Of a stretch of DNA of 64,000 nt, positions 34,189 to 43,133 are shown piece by piece (within the stretch, counting starts at the first letter, position 1; the number at the start of each line of letters is the position of its first letter). Below the pieces are notes generated by a model. That model was not told where the DNA came from. It did no database searches and was given only the letters and a program-made list of their open reading frames with translations. Where the stretch lies: NCBI RefSeq assembly GCF_015191005.1, contig NZ_CP040442.1, positions 2,852,001-2,916,000 on the forward strand. The letters are read 5' to 3'. Made by a program: the position numbers and the translations under genes. The stretch comes from Kaistella flava (ex Peng et al. 2021) (GTDB lineage Bacteria; Bacteroidota; Bacteroidia; Flavobacteriales; Weeksellaceae).

Positions 34189-35430
34189 TTATCTGACTTT
34201 TAAAGTAATTAAACAAATAATGGCAAACAAAACCCCGATAATGATCATTCGGTTGACGATTTTGCTTTCGTGATATCCTTCTTTCTGATAATGGTGATGA
34301 AGAGGAGACATTTTGAACAGTCTGTTGTTCTGAGCATACTCCAATCCGTATTTTCTTTTTCTATATTTAAAAACTCCTACTTGTAGTACTACGGAAAGAT
34401 TTTCTATTAGGAAAATTCCACAGAGTACAGGAATTAATAATTCTTTTCTAAGGATAATTGCTAGAACTGCGATTACTCCACCTAACATTAAACTTCCTGT
34501 ATCGCCCATGAATACTTGAGCAGGATAAGTATTGTACCAGAAGAACCCGATTACCGCACCAACTAAAGCGAGGGCGAAAATGGTGGTTTCTCCCATATTT
34601 GGCAGGAACATAATATTGAGATAATCGGCGAAAATTATATTCCCCGAAAGGTAGGCAAAGAGTGATAACGTTAACAGAATGACGACACTCGTTCCCGCGG
34701 CAAGACCATCGATTCCATCGGCAATATTGGCTCCATTGGAAACTGCAGTAACGATGAAAATTACAATTGGAATAAAAACAATCCAAGCCCATTCATGCGC
34801 TTTTTCTGGAGTCATCCAAAATAGAATACCGCTGTAATCAAATTCGTTATTTTTTACAAATGGAACGGTGGAAACTGTAGATTTCTCCGTTTTCATAAAG
34901 TTCGCTTCTACGTTATTTCGGTTAATTTCTTTGGCGTCGGCATACTTTCTTTTTACCGTAATGTCTGGATGAAAATACATGGTAACTCCAACAATTAATC
35001 CTAAACCAACTTGTCCAATTACTTTGAATTTCCCGCTAAGACCGTCTTTGTTTTTTTTGATTTTCTTTAAATAATCGTCGATGAATCCTATCGCACCCAT
35101 CCAAACTACAGATACAATTAGTAAAACAATATACACGTTCAGAACTCTGGTGAAAAGTAAAACCGGAATTAAAGTGGCCATAATGATAATTAAACCACCC
35201 ATTGTAGGCGTTCCTTCTTTTTGCTTTTGACCTTCTAAACCTAAATCGCGCACCAATTCGCCCATCTGTTTATTTCGCAGATAGTTGATGATCTTTTTAC
35301 CAAAAACCAAAGCAATTAGAAGGGAGAGCAATACGGCCATTCCTGCACGGAAAGAGATGAATTTAAACATACCCATACCAGGAACGTGAATTCCGTGGCT
35401 GTTCAAATATTCGAAAAGGTAATATAACAT
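34189..35430 (-). CDS. mraY: Phospho-N-acetylmuramoyl-pentapeptide transferase
   Basis: MraY makes lipid I by moving phospho-MurNAc-pentapeptide to undecaprenyl phosphate in the inner membrane. About ten membrane segments are visible. Conserved sites are G-F-I-D-D-Y-L-K-K (first aspartates), [21 protein letters not shown] and the loop P-L-H-H-H-Y-Q-K. The protein has 413 residues, about 50 more than E. coli MraY, because of an extra segment around residues 160-200, which is usual in Bacteroidota. Confidence 0.96.
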   Translation of the reverse strand: MLYYLFEYLNSHGIHVPGMGMFKFISFRAGMAVLLSLLIALVFGKKIINYLRNKQMGELVRDLGLEGQKQKEGTPTMGGLIIIMATLIPVLLFTRVLNVYIVLLIVSVVWMGAIGFIDDYLKKIKKNKDGLSGKFKVIGQVGLGLIVGVTMYFHPDITVKRKYADAKEINRNNVEANFMKTEKSTVSTVPFVKNNEFDYSGILFWMTPEKAHEWAWIVFIPIVIFIVTAVSNGANIADGIDGLAAGTSVVILLTLSLFAYLSGNIIFADYLNIMFLPNMGETTIFALALVGAVIGFFWYNTYPAQVFMGDTGSLMLGGVIAVLAIILRKELLIPVLCGIFLIENLSVVLQVGVFKYRKRKYGLEYAQNNRLFKMSPLHHHYQKEGYHESKIVNRMIIIGVLFAIICLITLKVR

Positions 35431-35459
35431 AGCGTTTTATTTAATCTTTCAGTTTATAA

Positions 35460-36920
35460 TTATTTCGACATAAGTCTCGCTAACTCAATAATGGTTTCCT
35501 TATCATCAAAATGGTTTTTAACGCCATTGATTTCCTGATAAGTTTCGTGTCCTTTGCCGGCTACTACGACAATATCCTTCGGTTCTGCAAATTTAATTGC
35601 CATTTTAATCGCTTCTCTTCGGTCAGGAATTGAAGTGTATTTGCTGAAGTTTTGAGGCTCTACACCGGCTTCAATTTCTTTAATGATTTCTGCCGGATCT
35701 TCCGTTCTTGGATTATCAGAAGTGATAATGGCTAACGTAGATTTTCGAGTCGCGATCTTTCCCATTTCAGGACGTTTCGTATGATCTCTGTCTCCGCCAC
35801 AACCAAATACTGTGATCAATCTTTCGTTTTTAGTACGGATTTCATTTATAGAATCCAATACATTTTCTAATGCATCTGGAGTATGCGCATAATCGACAAC
35901 GAAGAAAATTCCGCCGTCAGATTTTAAAGTTTCAAATCTTCCTGTCACTCTTTTTAATTGTGAAATGGCTGGTAAAATATCATCTTCATGAAAACCACAT
36001 TCAATCGCCACTGCATAAGCAAGAAGCAAATTGTAAGCGTTGAATTTTCCGGTCAAAGTCGTCCAGAATTCTTTTCCATTAAAGTTTAAAAGCATTCCAT
36101 TAAAATCAATTTCTGTGATTTTACCATGGAAATCAGCCATCGTTTTCAAAGCGTAAGTTTTCTTTTTCGCTTTGGTATTTTGCAACATTACGTTTCCGTT
36201 TTTGTCATCAACATTGGTAATGGCAATTGCATCTGAACTTAACTCATCAAAGAATTTCTTTTTGGTTTTAAGATATTCTTCAAAGGTTTTATGATAATCT
36301 AAATGATCGTGCGTAATATTGGTAAATCCTGCGATTTTAAATTGCAAACCTTCTGTTCTGTGCTGATGAATTCCGTGAGATGAAACTTCCATGAACGCAT
36401 ATTCGCAACCTTCTTCTACGGCTTTAGCTAAAATTTGATTCAAACGAATAATATCCGGAGTCGTATGTGTTGAAGGAATAATCTCCTCACCAATTCTATA
36501 TTCTACGGTGGAAATTAAAGCAGATTTAAAACCTAATATTTTAAAAATGTCAAACAGAAGAGTAGTGGTAGAAGTCTTACCGTTTGTTCCGGTAATTCCG
36601 ATGAGGTTCAGTTTCGAAGAAGGGTTTCCATAAAAATTAGAAGCAAGATGTCCCAAAGTTATGGCGGCATCTTTTACTTTAACATAAGTAATTTCCTCTT
36701 TAATTTCAGTTGGAAGATTCTCGCAAACAATTACGGTTGCTCCCTTTTCAATAGAAGAATCGATGAAATCATGACCATCAGAAACAGTTCCTTTAATTGC
36801 CATATACATGGCATTCTCAACTGCTTTTCGGCTGTCGAAAATTAATTCTGAAATATCTCGGTCTTTATTTCCGATGATTTCCAGGACTGGGATTCTGTGT
36901 AATACTTCTTCTAATTTCAT
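35460..36920 (-). CDS. murE: UDP-N-acetylmuramoyl-tripeptide synthetase (meso-diaminopimelate-adding)
   Basis: MurE adds the third residue of the peptidoglycan stem. The P-loop G-T-N-G-K-T-S-T is at residues 111-118, and the C-terminal substrate motif is D-N-P-R (in T-S-D-N-P-R-T-E-D-P), the form that selects meso-diaminopimelate rather than lysine. Length 486 aa is normal. It follows ftsI, separated by a 67-base spacer with a palindromic repeat, and precedes mraY. murF is not next to it, in contrast to E. coli. Confidence 0.96.
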   Translation of the reverse strand: MKLEEVLHRIPVLEIIGNKDRDISELIFDSRKAVENAMYMAIKGTVSDGHDFIDSSIEKGATVIVCENLPTEIKEEITYVKVKDAAITLGHLASNFYGNPSSKLNLIGITGTNGKTSTTTLLFDIFKILGFKSALISTVEYRIGEEIIPSTHTTPDIIRLNQILAKAVEEGCEYAFMEVSSHGIHQHRTEGLQFKIAGFTNITHDHLDYHKTFEEYLKTKKKFFDELSSDAIAITNVDDKNGNVMLQNTKAKKKTYALKTMADFHGKITEIDFNGMLLNFNGKEFWTTLTGKFNAYNLLLAYAVAIECGFHEDDILPAISQLKRVTGRFETLKSDGGIFFVVDYAHTPDALENVLDSINEIRTKNERLITVFGCGGDRDHTKRPEMGKIATRKSTLAIITSDNPRTEDPAEIIKEIEAGVEPQNFSKYTSIPDRREAIKMAIKFAEPKDIVVVAGKGHETYQEINGVKNHFDDKETIIELARLMSK

Positions 36921-36931
36921 CTTATAAATTC

Positions 36932-36975
36932 GATAGGAGTTTTTCCTATCCTTTGTTAAATCGTCCCTTTGGAAC
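36932..36975 (-). repeat. Double-hairpin element, copy 1, in the ftsI-murE spacer
   Basis: gatagga (36932-36938) pairs with tcctatc (36944-36950); 12 bases later gtccctttggaac (36963-36975) forms an imperfect stem. The layout matches the element in the mraY-murD spacer, both just after the upstream gene's stop codon. Confidence 0.65.
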
Positions 36976-36987
36976 TTTGTGTTTATT

Positions 36988-38979
36988 TTAATTCTGCAAT
37001 TGCAGGTAAATTCTTTGGTCTTTGTTGATGATGGTTCCTTCTAATGGGAACTGTTCTTTTATTTTTCCGACACCTTTATAGTCAACTCTATAACCTTGGT
37101 TTTCTAATTGCGGAATAATATTTTTTCCTATTAAACCAGTTACTTTAGGCATCATTCTATTGGTAACTGCCACTTTTACATTTTGTGGAATCATTTTACT
37201 GAGATCCACTTTATTATCTACCAACATTTCTTTCTCAATATTTTGAGGCGTTTTCAAGAATGTTTTTCCTGCAATCTCTTTAAATACAGGTGCAGCAACT
37301 GTTGATCCATAAAAACTCTTAGAATTATCAGGCTCGCTAATCATTACATAGCAAGTGTATTTTGGATTATCTGCTGGGTAAAACCCTGCAAATGATGCTC
37401 TGTATTTCCTTGGTCCTGGTTTCCAGTATTCAAATCTTGCAGTTCCAGTTTTCCCGGCCATTTTTAAATTAGGTGTAAAAATACTTTTTGCTGTTCCTTT
37501 TTCTACTGCTTGGGTTAAAGCATTAGTCATCATGGTAATGGCTTTTTCTGAGGCCATTTTATTAACCATTACTTTCGGCTTTGCGTCATAAAGTGTTCTA
37601 CCGTCTTTCGAGATTCTTTCAATAAAAAGAGGTTCCAGCATTTTGCCTTTATTTGCGATACCATTATAAAAAGTGGTCAATTGTAAAAGGTTAATATTGG
37701 TTGCATATCCATAAGATATTGAAGCTAAAGTTGCTGCATTCCAAGTTTTACTTTTGGGTGTTAAAATTCTTGGTCTTGTAATCCCAGGAAGTTCAATATC
37801 CATTTTATCAAACAGTTTCCATCTTCGAAGATGATCTAAGAATACTTGAGGTTTATCCGCATAAAATTGGGTAATCAACTTCGCCGTTCCTACGTTGCTT
37901 GATTTTGCCAAGACATCAGAAATCTCATAAGCGCCTCCGCCGTGATCATCAGAAATTCTCTGTTTAGCATAAGTCCAAACACCGTTTCCAACGTTTACTG
38001 TTGTTTTTTCATCAATGAAACCATCATCCATCGCTGCTAACAATGAAATTGTTTTGAAGGTAGATCCCGGTTCGATATTATCTTTTATCGCATAATTGTA
38101 GGCGTCAACGTAAATTCCCGGTTCTGTTCTGCGAAGATTCACCATGGCTTTAATTTTTCCGGTGGCAACTTCCATTACTAAAACGGTACCGTGTTCACCA
38201 TCAAATTTCACCAATTGTTTTTCTAAAGCAGAATGAACAATATCTTGAATTCGAATATCAATTGTGGTGTAAACATCCTGACCATCGATTGGTTCATTAA
38301 CTTTCCAATAATCTATAGGTTTCCACTGGCTGGAATTAACTCTTTGTTCAAGACGGGTTCCATCTGTTCCTGTCAGGAATTTAGAAAAAGCTCCTTCTAA
38401 TCCGGATTTTCCAATTGCATTATCCATCCCGATAGTTCCTGCTCCGATTTGAGTAGTTGCCAATTCTCTTTTGTAATTTCTGTCAACGATAAATCCACCT
38501 CTGTTTTTACCTTTCTTAAAAATCGGAAACTGACGAATACGGTCGTAATCATCAAAATCAAGTCCTTTAATTAAAGAGTAGTATTGATTCTTCGCTTTTT
38601 TCTGTTGATCAAATCGGTCTCTGAAATAGCTTCTTGGTTTCCCAAACATTTTTGATAATGAATCCGTTAAAGCACCAATGTTGTTAGAATAAACGGTGTC
38701 TTTAATAATTTTAAAATCAACATAAACATCATAACGCATTACAGTGGTCGCAAGGATAGAACCATCTGAAGCGTAAAGGTTTCCGCGGGCTGCTTTTAAA
38801 GTTGCTTCGCGATAATTTTTATTGATGTAATCATCTTTGATTTCCTGAACATTGGTATTTTGTAAAAACAGAATTCTCCCAAGAAACACCACAAACAAAA
38901 CGAAGGCAAACCCTGTAAAAAGGTAGCCCCATCTCAATGTTTTTGAGCGTTTTTTTTCAAATTCATTTTGCACTGCCAT
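36988..38979 (-). CDS. ftsI: Penicillin-binding protein, FtsI/PBP3 transpeptidase with PASTA domain
   Basis: The septal class B transpeptidase that cross-links peptidoglycan. One N-terminal membrane helix (about 16-36) precedes the dimerisation domain; the catalytic S-T-F-K is at 306-309, a S-S-N motif near 370 and K-T-G-T at 510-513. The C-terminus (about 600-663) has a PASTA domain (M-P-K-V-T-G-L-I-G-K-N), absent in E. coli FtsI but common in Bacteroidota. The start overlaps the end of ftsL by 17 bases, supporting coupled translation. Confidence 0.95.
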   Translation of the reverse strand: MAVQNEFEKKRSKTLRWGYLFTGFAFVLFVVFLGRILFLQNTNVQEIKDDYINKNYREATLKAARGNLYASDGSILATTVMRYDVYVDFKIIKDTVYSNNIGALTDSLSKMFGKPRSYFRDRFDQQKKAKNQYYSLIKGLDFDDYDRIRQFPIFKKGKNRGGFIVDRNYKRELATTQIGAGTIGMDNAIGKSGLEGAFSKFLTGTDGTRLEQRVNSSQWKPIDYWKVNEPIDGQDVYTTIDIRIQDIVHSALEKQLVKFDGEHGTVLVMEVATGKIKAMVNLRRTEPGIYVDAYNYAIKDNIEPGSTFKTISLLAAMDDGFIDEKTTVNVGNGVWTYAKQRISDDHGGGAYEISDVLAKSSNVGTAKLITQFYADKPQVFLDHLRRWKLFDKMDIELPGITRPRILTPKSKTWNAATLASISYGYATNINLLQLTTFYNGIANKGKMLEPLFIERISKDGRTLYDAKPKVMVNKMASEKAITMMTNALTQAVEKGTAKSIFTPNLKMAGKTGTARFEYWKPGPRKYRASFAGFYPADNPKYTCYVMISEPDNSKSFYGSTVAAPVFKEIAGKTFLKTPQNIEKEMLVDNKVDLSKMIPQNVKVAVTNRMMPKVTGLIGKNIIPQLENQGYRVDYKGVGKIKEQFPLEGTIINKDQRIYLQLQN

Positions 38980-39328
38980 CTAGACTATCTAATTTTATCA
39001 ATATTTTATGAGGATGATTTTCTAATGATAACAAGGAGTCCTGCACCATTTCTTTTCCTAATTCTGATTCTAATTTAACTTTAATGAGTCTGCTTTGTGC
39101 AAACGCATTTCTCGATTTAAACTCTTCGGTCTGTTCTTTCAAAACATTAACATGTTCAATCTTTTTACTAACCAAATGATTGCTGTAAATCATAATCATT
39201 AATAAAAAAAACACCAACACGAAATACCGGTAATGAATGGTCACTTCATCACGGTTCAAAAAATTCCCTTTTATAATATCAATAAAAGTGAGTCTTTTTT
39301 GTGGGCGATTTGTCGGTTTTTTTGCCAT
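38963..39328 (-). CDS. ftsL: FtsL-like cell division protein
   Basis: A 121-residue bitopic protein: basic N-terminus (K-K-P-T-N-R-P-Q-K-R), one membrane helix (about 33-50), then a periplasmic coiled coil with heptad-like Leu/Lys/Glu spacing. FtsL scaffolds FtsI-FtsW in the divisome through its coiled coil with FtsB-type partners. Sequence is too divergent for certainty by motif alone; the location between rsmH and ftsI and the size settle the call. Confidence 0.85.
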   Translation of the reverse strand: MAKKPTNRPQKRLTFIDIIKGNFLNRDEVTIHYRYFVLVFFLLMIMIYSNHLVSKKIEHVNVLKEQTEEFKSRNAFAQSRLIKVKLESELGKEMVQDSLLSLENHPHKILIKLDSLDGSAK

Positions 39329-39343
39329 ATATTTTTAAGGAGT

Positions 39344-39400
39344 AATAAGTAATTAGCAATGGGCAGTTATATTACTGATTGCTAATTACCAATTACTTAT
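39344..39400 (-). repeat. Long imperfect inverted repeat in the rsmH-ftsL spacer
   Basis: gtaattagcaat (39349-39360) and attgctaattac (39378-39389) are perfect 12-base arms, extended by aataagtaatt and aattacttat outside. The element fills most of the 68-base spacer and overlaps the last codons of rsmH. It is probably a dispersed repeat. Confidence 0.6.
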
Positions 39401-40290
39401 AACTTTATACCTGTTCTTAATTTTGCACTTCTCGCTCGCGAGTTTTCTTTAATTTCTTCATCATCCGGAACGACTGCTTTTGTTTGTAAAAGATCAAATG
39501 TTTTAGAAAAATTTCCGTAAATATCTCTGGCGGGTTCACCTTCGAACATTCCGTTTTTTAAAAATCTTTTAACTAAACGATCTTCTAACGAATGATAAGA
39601 AATCGCCACTAATCTTCCGCCAGGTTTCAGCATTCGATGTGCCTGACCCAAAAGTTCTTTTATGACTTCCAATTCTTGATTAACTTCAATTCTGATTGCC
39701 TGGAATATCTGTGCGTAAACTTTATTTTGCTTAAACTGTGGAATATAACTGAAGAGTTTTTTTAAATCCTCTGTCGTTTCAATTGGTTTCAGTTTTCTGT
39801 GGTTAACAATTTCTCTTGCTAACTTTCTTGATTCCCGAATCTCTCCGTATTGATAGAAGATATCTGCGAGATGCTCTTCTTCATATTCATTAATCACTTT
39901 CTTGGCATCCAGAAGTTGCATTACATTCATTCTCATGTCCAGTGGCGCATTACTTCTTGTGGAGAATCCTCTTTCTGCTTCATCGAACTGATGAGAAGAA
40001 ACACCGAAATCTGCTAAGATTCCATCCACTTTAGAAACACCGTACATCATCAACGCATTTTCTAAAAACCTGAAATTTTGATTGATCAATGTAAATCTTG
40101 GATCGTCGATCGTATTTTTGAGTGCATCTAAATCTTGGTCGAAACCGTACAGTTTTCCTTTTTCAGAAAGTCTGCTCAGAATTTCGCGCGAGTGACCGCC
40201 GCCGCCAAAAGTACAGTCCACGTAAATACCGTCAGGATTTGTTACCAAATCATCGACACTTTTCTTCAGCAAAACAGGATTGTGATACAT
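39397..40290 (-). CDS. rsmH: 16S rRNA m4C1402 methyltransferase
   Basis: RsmH (MraW) methylates N4 of C1402 in 16S rRNA. The SAM-binding motif D-C-T-F-G-G-G-G-H-S is at residues 25-34, with A-D-F-G-V-S-S-H-Q-F near 92-101 and the late block A-I-S-Y-H-S-L-E-D-R-L-V-K. Length 297 aa fits. It is the second gene of the division cluster, 44 bases after mraZ. Confidence 0.96.
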   Translation of the reverse strand: MYHNPVLLKKSVDDLVTNPDGIYVDCTFGGGGHSREILSRLSEKGKLYGFDQDLDALKNTIDDPRFTLINQNFRFLENALMMYGVSKVDGILADFGVSSHQFDEAERGFSTRSNAPLDMRMNVMQLLDAKKVINEYEEEHLADIFYQYGEIRESRKLAREIVNHRKLKPIETTEDLKKLFSYIPQFKQNKVYAQIFQAIRIEVNQELEVIKELLGQAHRMLKPGGRLVAISYHSLEDRLVKRFLKNGMFEGEPARDIYGNFSKTFDLLQTKAVVPDDEEIKENSRARSAKLRTGIKL

Positions 40291-40334
40291 TTTTTTTCTT
40301 CTAAGTGTTTTTAATTTAAATTTCTTCGAACGTC

Positions 40335-40805
40335 TTATTGTTCTTCTTCGTCGAAACTGATCGTTCCCATTACGTCTTCAGCTAATTTTGCAAAATCTTC
40401 TTCTGAAGTAGTAATTACTTTTTCATACGCCTCTTTATCCCAAATTTCAAAAAGTTCACCTGCACTGGTAATTACAATTTCCTTTCGAAGGTTCGCAAAG
40501 TGCGTAAGGTCTTTCGAAATTTGTAAACGACCCGCATTATCGGGTTCCACAATTTTTACTCCGGCCGTAAACATTCGGATAAAATCTGCATTTTTCTTAA
40601 TGAAACGGTTGAGTTTATTGAGTTTACTCATCAGTTGTTCCCAACCTTGCATTGGGTAAACCTCCAAACATGGTTGAAATACAGCACGTTTGATGACAAA
40701 GGAATCATCGCCAAAATCCCCCATCTGTTTTACCAGCGATGAAGGGAGTTTCAGACGACCTTTATCGTCTATTCTGCATTCATATGTTCCGATGAAATTC
40801 TTCAT
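40335..40805 (-). CDS. mraZ: Transcriptional regulator / division protein MraZ
   Basis: The 156-residue protein has two SpoVT/AbrB-like halves, each with the D-x-x-G-R motif (D-D-K-G-R-L near 11-16 and D-N-A-G-R-L near 84-89). MraZ represses the dcw operon by binding direct repeats of TGGG type upstream of its own gene. I chose the ATG at 40805, which gives the usual N-terminus M-K-N-F-I-G-T-Y-E-C-R-I-D. An upstream in-frame ATG at 40844 would put the operator inside the coding region. It heads the minus-strand cluster. Confidence 0.95.
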   Translation of the reverse strand: MKNFIGTYECRIDDKGRLKLPSSLVKQMGDFGDDSFVIKRAVFQPCLEVYPMQGWEQLMSKLNKLNRFIKKNADFIRMFTAGVKIVEPDNAGRLQISKDLTHFANLRKEIVITSAGELFEIWDKEAYEKVITTSEEDFAKLAEDVMGTISFDEEEQ

Positions 40806-40811
40806 TTGGGA

Positions 40812-40819
40812 CAAATTTA
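40812..40819 (-). promoter_or_regulatory. Candidate -7 box of the dcw promoter
   Basis: Minus strand reads taaatttg (TAnnTTTG), six bases before the mraZ ATG, so an mRNA from it would be nearly leaderless. The operator repeats lie directly upstream, over the -33 zone. Confidence 0.5.
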
Positions 40820-40828
40820 TATAAAAAT

Positions 40829-40854
40829 TTCCAAAAGCTCCCACTTTTTCCCAC
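40829..40854 (-). promoter_or_regulatory. MraZ operator: three TGGRA repeats at 10-bp spacing
   Basis: On the minus strand TGGGA (40853-40849), TGGGA (40843-40839) and TGGAA (40833-40829) are each separated by exactly five bases. E. coli MraZ is known to bind TGGGN boxes with five-base spacers upstream of mraZ. Two boxes are perfect and extended by a leading G; the third has one change. The block sits nine bases upstream of the -7 box, where a bound octamer would block RNA polymerase. Confidence 0.8.
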
Positions 40855-41000
40855 TTTTCGACTTAATGTTAATAAGTTTTGACTTTTTAATTAAAGTGTT
40901 GATTAAAAAGAAGTTAATAAGTCACTTTAATTATTTTTCGTAGAACTTGGTAGTTCGGTGAAAAAAACTTAAATTTAATATATAAATAATGCTAAATAAA

Positions 41001-41029
41001 TTGATTTTGGCGTTTAATTTGTATTTTTG
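41001..41029 (+). promoter_or_regulatory. Candidate promoter of the alpha/beta hydrolase gene
   Basis: ttg at 41001 and tatttttg at 41022-41029 (exact TAnnTTTG) are 18 bases apart, close to the Bacteroidota -33/-7 layout. A small hairpin (cgct-tat-agcg, 41034-41044) lies in the short leader. Confidence 0.6.
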
Positions 41030-41052
41030 CAAACGCTTATAGCGTAACATTT

Positions 41053-41817
41053 ATGATATTTAAAACTAAAAAGGACAAGAAGTTCGCTTTTATAGAAGCT
41101 GGAGAAGGTGACCCTGTAATCTTATTACATGGTCTAATGGGTGGTTTAAGTAATTTCGATGATACCGTAAATTATTTTGCAGAGAAAGGATATAAGGTTT
41201 TTGTTCCTGTCCTTCCTATATATGATCTGCCAGTTCTTAATACTAATCTTACCACGATTGCAAAATATGTTGCAAAGTTTATTGAAGAAAAAGTTGGAGG
41301 AGCTGCAACGATAGTGGGAAATTCAATGGGTGGTCATGTAGGTTTAATACTTACGTTGGCAAGACCTGATTTGGTTGAAAATCTAGTTCTTACTGGTAGC
41401 TCTGGCTTATATGAAAAATCTTTCGGAGATAGTTTTCCTAGAAAAAGTGATAAAGATTATATCAGAAAGAAAACTGAAGAAGTGTTTTTTGATCCAAAGG
41501 TTGCTACCGATGAATTGGTAGAAGAAGTTTTCTCTGTTGTAAACGACAGAATGAAAGGAATAAAAACAGTGATGTTGGCTAGAAGTGCCATCAAACATAA
41601 TATGTTGAATGATCTGCCGAAAATTAAAATACCTGTGTGTTTAATTTGGGGTAAGCAAGATCATGTGACACCACCAGAAGTTGCAATAGAAATGCATAAA
41701 TCATTACCCAACTCCGAGTTATTTTGGATTGAAAAATGTGGACATGCCGCAATGATGGAAAAGCCAAATGAATTTAATAACCTATTATATTCCTGGTTAC
41801 AGAAACACAAAAAATAG
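41053..41817 (+). CDS. Alpha/beta hydrolase fold protein
   Basis: A 254-residue soluble hydrolase. The oxyanion block L-H-G-L-M-G-G near 25-31, nucleophile elbow G-N-S-M-G-G (serine 91), a likely acid in W-G-K-Q-D-H near 205, and the catalytic histidine in C-G-H-A-A-M-M-E near 233 complete the triad. The closest general type is the lipase/esterase or haloperoxidase-like group; no substrate can be named. It is divergent from mraZ and ends in a terminator before engB. Confidence 0.88.
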   Translation: MIFKTKKDKKFAFIEAGEGDPVILLHGLMGGLSNFDDTVNYFAEKGYKVFVPVLPIYDLPVLNTNLTTIAKYVAKFIEEKVGGAATIVGNSMGGHVGLILTLARPDLVENLVLTGSSGLYEKSFGDSFPRKSDKDYIRKKTEEVFFDPKVATDELVEEVFSVVNDRMKGIKTVMLARSAIKHNMLNDLPKIKIPVCLIWGKQDHVTPPEVAIEMHKSLPNSELFWIEKCGHAAMMEKPNEFNNLLYSWLQKHKK

Positions 41818-41820
41818 TTG

Positions 41821-41845
41821 AATGGAAGTTTATTCTTCCATTTTT
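41821..41845 (+). terminator. Terminator after the alpha/beta hydrolase gene
   Basis: aatggaag (41821-41828) pairs with cttccatt (41835-41842), six-base loop, then a T-run. Confidence 0.8.
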
Positions 41846-41877
41846 CATTTAATTATATTTTTAAAAGAACACACGTT

Positions 41878-42495
41878 ATGGTTATCAAGACAGCAGAATT
41901 TGTAAAAAGTAGTGATAGATGGCAGGATTGTCCTGAGCCGACCATGCCTGAATACGCATTTATAGGAAGATCGAATGTTGGGAAATCATCGTTGATCAAT
42001 GCGCTGATGAACCATAAGTATTTGGCAAAAACTTCTGGTACTCCAGGAAAAACTCAGCTTATAAATAATTTTGTTATTAATGAAAGTTGGTCTCTTACCG
42101 ATTTGCCAGGTTATGGTTATGCCAGAGTTTCAAAAAGTATGCGTAAAGATTTTGAGAAACTGATTACCAATTATATTCTGAATCGAAAAAATTTAGTCAA
42201 TCTTTTTATTTTAATTGATTCCCGACATACTCCTCAAGCAATCGATATTGAATTTATTGAATGGTGTGGCGAAAACGGAATTCCTTTTTCAATTGTCTTC
42301 ACCAAGGCAGATAAGTTGAAGCCTACCGTAATTGCTAAAAATGTTGAGCATTATAAATCAGAACTTTTAAAAACTTGGGAAGATCTTCCCGAAATCTACG
42401 TCACCTCGGCTGAGAAAAAAACCGGCGGTGAAGGAATACTTGATTTTATTACAAAAACAAACGAATTCCTAATGCATAATCATGTTAAATTCTAA
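41878..42495 (+). CDS. engB: Ribosome biogenesis GTP-binding protein YihA/EngB
   Basis: The 205-residue GTPase shows G1 G-R-S-N-V-G-K-S, G2 region G-T-P-G-K-T-Q, G3 D-L-P-G-Y-G and G4 T-K-A-D, all in the normal order and spacing. EngB is an essential 50S assembly factor in many bacteria. The start is the ATG at 41878; the longer frame beginning at 41818 runs through the upstream terminator and is not used. The terminator upstream suggests its own promoter. Confidence 0.95.
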   Translation: MVIKTAEFVKSSDRWQDCPEPTMPEYAFIGRSNVGKSSLINALMNHKYLAKTSGTPGKTQLINNFVINESWSLTDLPGYGYARVSKSMRKDFEKLITNYILNRKNLVNLFILIDSRHTPQAIDIEFIEWCGENGIPFSIVFTKADKLKPTVIAKNVEHYKSELLKTWEDLPEIYVTSAEKKTGGEGILDFITKTNEFLMHNHVKF

Positions 42496-42520
42496 CTGAC
42501 GGATTTCTCCTATTATATAG

Positions 42521-42970
42521 ATGGAAAATTTTACTTGGACCATTAAAGCCTTCGATGAACTTTCAACGAAAGAATTATATTCTATATTGAAAGCAAGAAT
42601 CGATGTTTTTGTTGTTGAACAAAATTGTCCGTATCCTGATGTTGACGGTTATGATCCACAAGCGATTCATCTTTGGGCAGAAAGCAAGGGTGAAGTTGTT
42701 GCCTATTGCAGAATTTTTGAGCCAGGAATAAAACATCCCGAAACTTCTATAGGTCGAGTTTTAACGAATCAAAAATATCGAAAGATGAATTTGGGAAGAA
42801 CGCTGATGAGGTTTGCAATAAATACTATTGAAGCAAGATATCCGAAAAGTTCTATTCGAATTTCAGCACAAGATTACCTTCTTACTTTTTATAAAGAGCT
42901 TGGTTTTTTTTCTACTGGTAAAAATTATTTAGAAGATGATATTCCGCATTCTGAAATGCTGAAAACCTAA
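42521..42970 (+). CDS. GNAT family N-acetyltransferase, ElaA type
   Basis: The 149-residue protein matches ElaA-like acetyltransferases: the start W-T-I-K-A-F-D-E-L, L-K-A-R-I-D-V-F-V-V-E-Q-N-C-P-Y-P-D-V-D-G near 22-42 and the acetyl-CoA loop around Y-R-K-M-N-L-G-R-T-L-M near 87-97. It transfers acetyl groups from acetyl-CoA to an amine substrate not known for this subfamily. Cytoplasmic. It follows engB by 25 bases and ends at a terminator. Confidence 0.9.
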   Translation: MENFTWTIKAFDELSTKELYSILKARIDVFVVEQNCPYPDVDGYDPQAIHLWAESKGEVVAYCRIFEPGIKHPETSIGRVLTNQKYRKMNLGRTLMRFAINTIEARYPKSSIRISAQDYLLTFYKELGFFSTGKNYLEDDIPHSEMLKT

Positions 42971-43013
42971 TCGTAGTCCATTATTTAATTATTATTTTTT
43001 CTAATAAATACTC

Positions 43014-43046
43014 AAACATTGAAAATGCTACATTCTCAATGTTTTT
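43014..43046 (+). terminator. Terminator after the ElaA-type gene
   Basis: aaacattgaaaatg (from 43014) pairs with cattctcaatgttt (to 43043) with one mismatch and a short loop, followed by T-rich sequence. Confidence 0.8.
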
Positions 43047-43133
43047 GTCGTAATGTTAAAAAAGTGTCAAATAATTTTGTTTTTCATTTGTAAAACATAT
43101 ACATTTACAAAAAATCAATTAACTTTTAATATT

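Noticed and set aside
34448..34792. 114-codon frame within mraY
   Set aside because: Out-of-frame reading of mraY with low-complexity, Cys/Arg/Ser-rich composition; not a protein-like sequence.
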